A DNA stretch of 5,534 nucleotides from positions 1 through 5,534 of the forward strand of contig CAZCAI010000231.1 of assembly GCA_964496595.1 (NCBI GenBank), written 5' to 3'. The DNA comes from JAAAOZ01 sp964496595. GTDB taxonomy: Bacteria; Chloroflexota; Anaerolineae; B4-G1; SLSP01. The position numbers were made by a program, and so were the translations under genes. Under the pieces are notes generated by a model, which was given only the letters and a program-made list of their open reading frames with translations, did no database searches and was not told where the DNA came from. Below are positions 5,273 through 5,534 of the stretch, in pieces. Each line of letters opens with the position of its first letter. The stretch's first letter is position 1.

Positions 5273-5464
5273 ATCGCAAACAAAAAAGCCCCGGACGTTG
5301 CACCGTCACGGAGCTTAATACCCAACGGCGATAGCCGCGCCGTGGTAAGATAAGCGTAACACACTTGCCCCCGCGCGTCAAATCGGCACAGCCGAGCACG
5401 CCGGGGGTGTTTTTGTTGCTTACACCATAAAATGCTTCGCTCTATCCCCTCAAGGAGGAACATA
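5273..5464 (+). ncRNA. Structured 5' leader RNA with internal terminator: candidate riboswitch or attenuator
   Basis: The region between promoter and ATG 5465 is unusually long and structured. Element 1 is a small GACG/CGTC hairpin (5294-5307). Element 2 is a long interrupted hairpin: GCTTA 5313-5317 with TAAGC 5351-5355, TACC 5319-5322 with GGTA 5344-5347, and ACGGCG 5325-5330 with CGCCGT 5338-5343. Element 3 is an intrinsic terminator at 5368-5417. TAAGC (5351-5355) can instead pair with a second GCTTA at 5418-5422 just past the terminator, so two mutually exclusive folds exist. A weak CCTC/GAGG hairpin (5448-5458) touches the SD. This layout is that of a transcription attenuator controlling the exported protein. 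It could also be a free-standing small RNA of about 145 nt ending at the terminator. It does not match a riboswitch class that I recognise. The spans are hand-folded. Confidence 0.5.
5368..5417 (+). terminator. Intrinsic terminator inside the leader of the exported-protein gene
   Basis: A nested stem pairs CCCCCG (5368-5373) with CGGGGG (5402-5407) and GCGT (5375-5378) with ACGC (5398-5401). A cap hairpin is CGGC/GCCG (5384-5394). It is followed by TGTTTTTGTT (5408-5417). It lies 47 bases upstream of the next start, not after a gene, so it either ends a small RNA or makes expression of the downstream gene conditional. Confidence 0.75.
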
Positions 5465-5534
5465 ATGGCACTGTCAAAGCCCATCACTCGCAGGTTCTTG
5501 AACACACTTTTAGTCCTCATCACAATTTTCCAGC
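5465..5534 (+). CDS. N-terminus of an exported protein (cut by window edge)
   Basis: ATG 5465 follows AAGGAGG (5452-5458) at six bases, a near-ideal start. The 23 visible residues form a typical signal peptide or membrane anchor start: a basic n-region (SKPITRR) followed by the hydrophobic core FLNTLLVLITIF. No cleavage site is reached before the window ends, so secretion and membrane anchoring cannot be told apart. The gene is controlled by the promoter at 5238-5266 and the structured leader with its terminator. The function is unknown. Confidence 0.75.
   Translation, partial: MALSKPITRRFLNTLLVLITIFQ

Noticed and set aside
5271..5360. Cyclic-di-GMP-I (GEMM) riboswitch, suggested by CGCAAA...AAGCC and GATAGCC strings before an exported-protein gene
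   Set aside because: The conserved GGGCAAACC and GACGCAAAGCC blocks are absent, and the visible helices do not match the GEMM layout. The shared words are short enough for chance.

Overview
The window looks like a high-GC bacterial chromosome fragment, most likely Chloroflexota (Anaerolineae-like). The clues are a secreted-type ORF ending in an 'IYLPLVVR' tail of the kind I associate with exported Chloroflexota proteins, a GCGTAT/CGTATT palindromic intergenic repeat, clear Shine-Dalgarno (SD) sites and sigma-70-like promoters. This assignment is inference from style, not from a marker gene. All supported genes are on the + strand. No tRNA, rRNA, CRISPR array or insertion sequence was seen.

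Left part (1-505). A possible tail of an upstream gene is followed by a good SD and ATG. They lead into a frameshifted relic of a Toprim (primase-type) domain, recognisable by LDADGAG and IPAGNDVTEF. A near-consensus promoter (TTGCCC, 17 bp, TATAAT) then opens the next unit.

Centre (506-3245). This is the best-preserved block: a full-length DUF4291 protein, three bases, then an atypical Hsp70/DnaK-like ATPase whose SD lies in the last codons of the DUF4291 gene. The two are almost certainly co-transcribed and translationally coupled. The Hsp70 keeps most of its fold but has His in place of the catalytic Asp of the DLGGGTFD motif, a degenerate adenosine motif, and a proline-rich linker plus a novel helical tail instead of a normal lid.

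Downstream debris (3246-3717). A short piece resembling the N-terminal region of CHAT (caspase-like) effector proteins, itself split over two frames, runs at a GCGCGCGC tract into the last PKD domain and C-terminal tail of an unrelated exported protein. A perfect 12-bp terminator hairpin ends this stretch. The Hsp70 may once have partnered a CHAT effector, but that is inference.

Right part (3806-5534). A small membrane protein with its own extended -10 promoter is followed by a 13-bp perfect palindromic repeat. Next comes an unknown protein whose reading frame is cut by one in-frame TAA, then a strong terminator. The window ends with a promoter, a structured leader of about 190 nt containing its own intrinsic terminator and two mutually exclusive pairings, and the signal peptide of an exported protein cut by the window edge. 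This leader is the best candidate for an undescribed regulatory RNA here.
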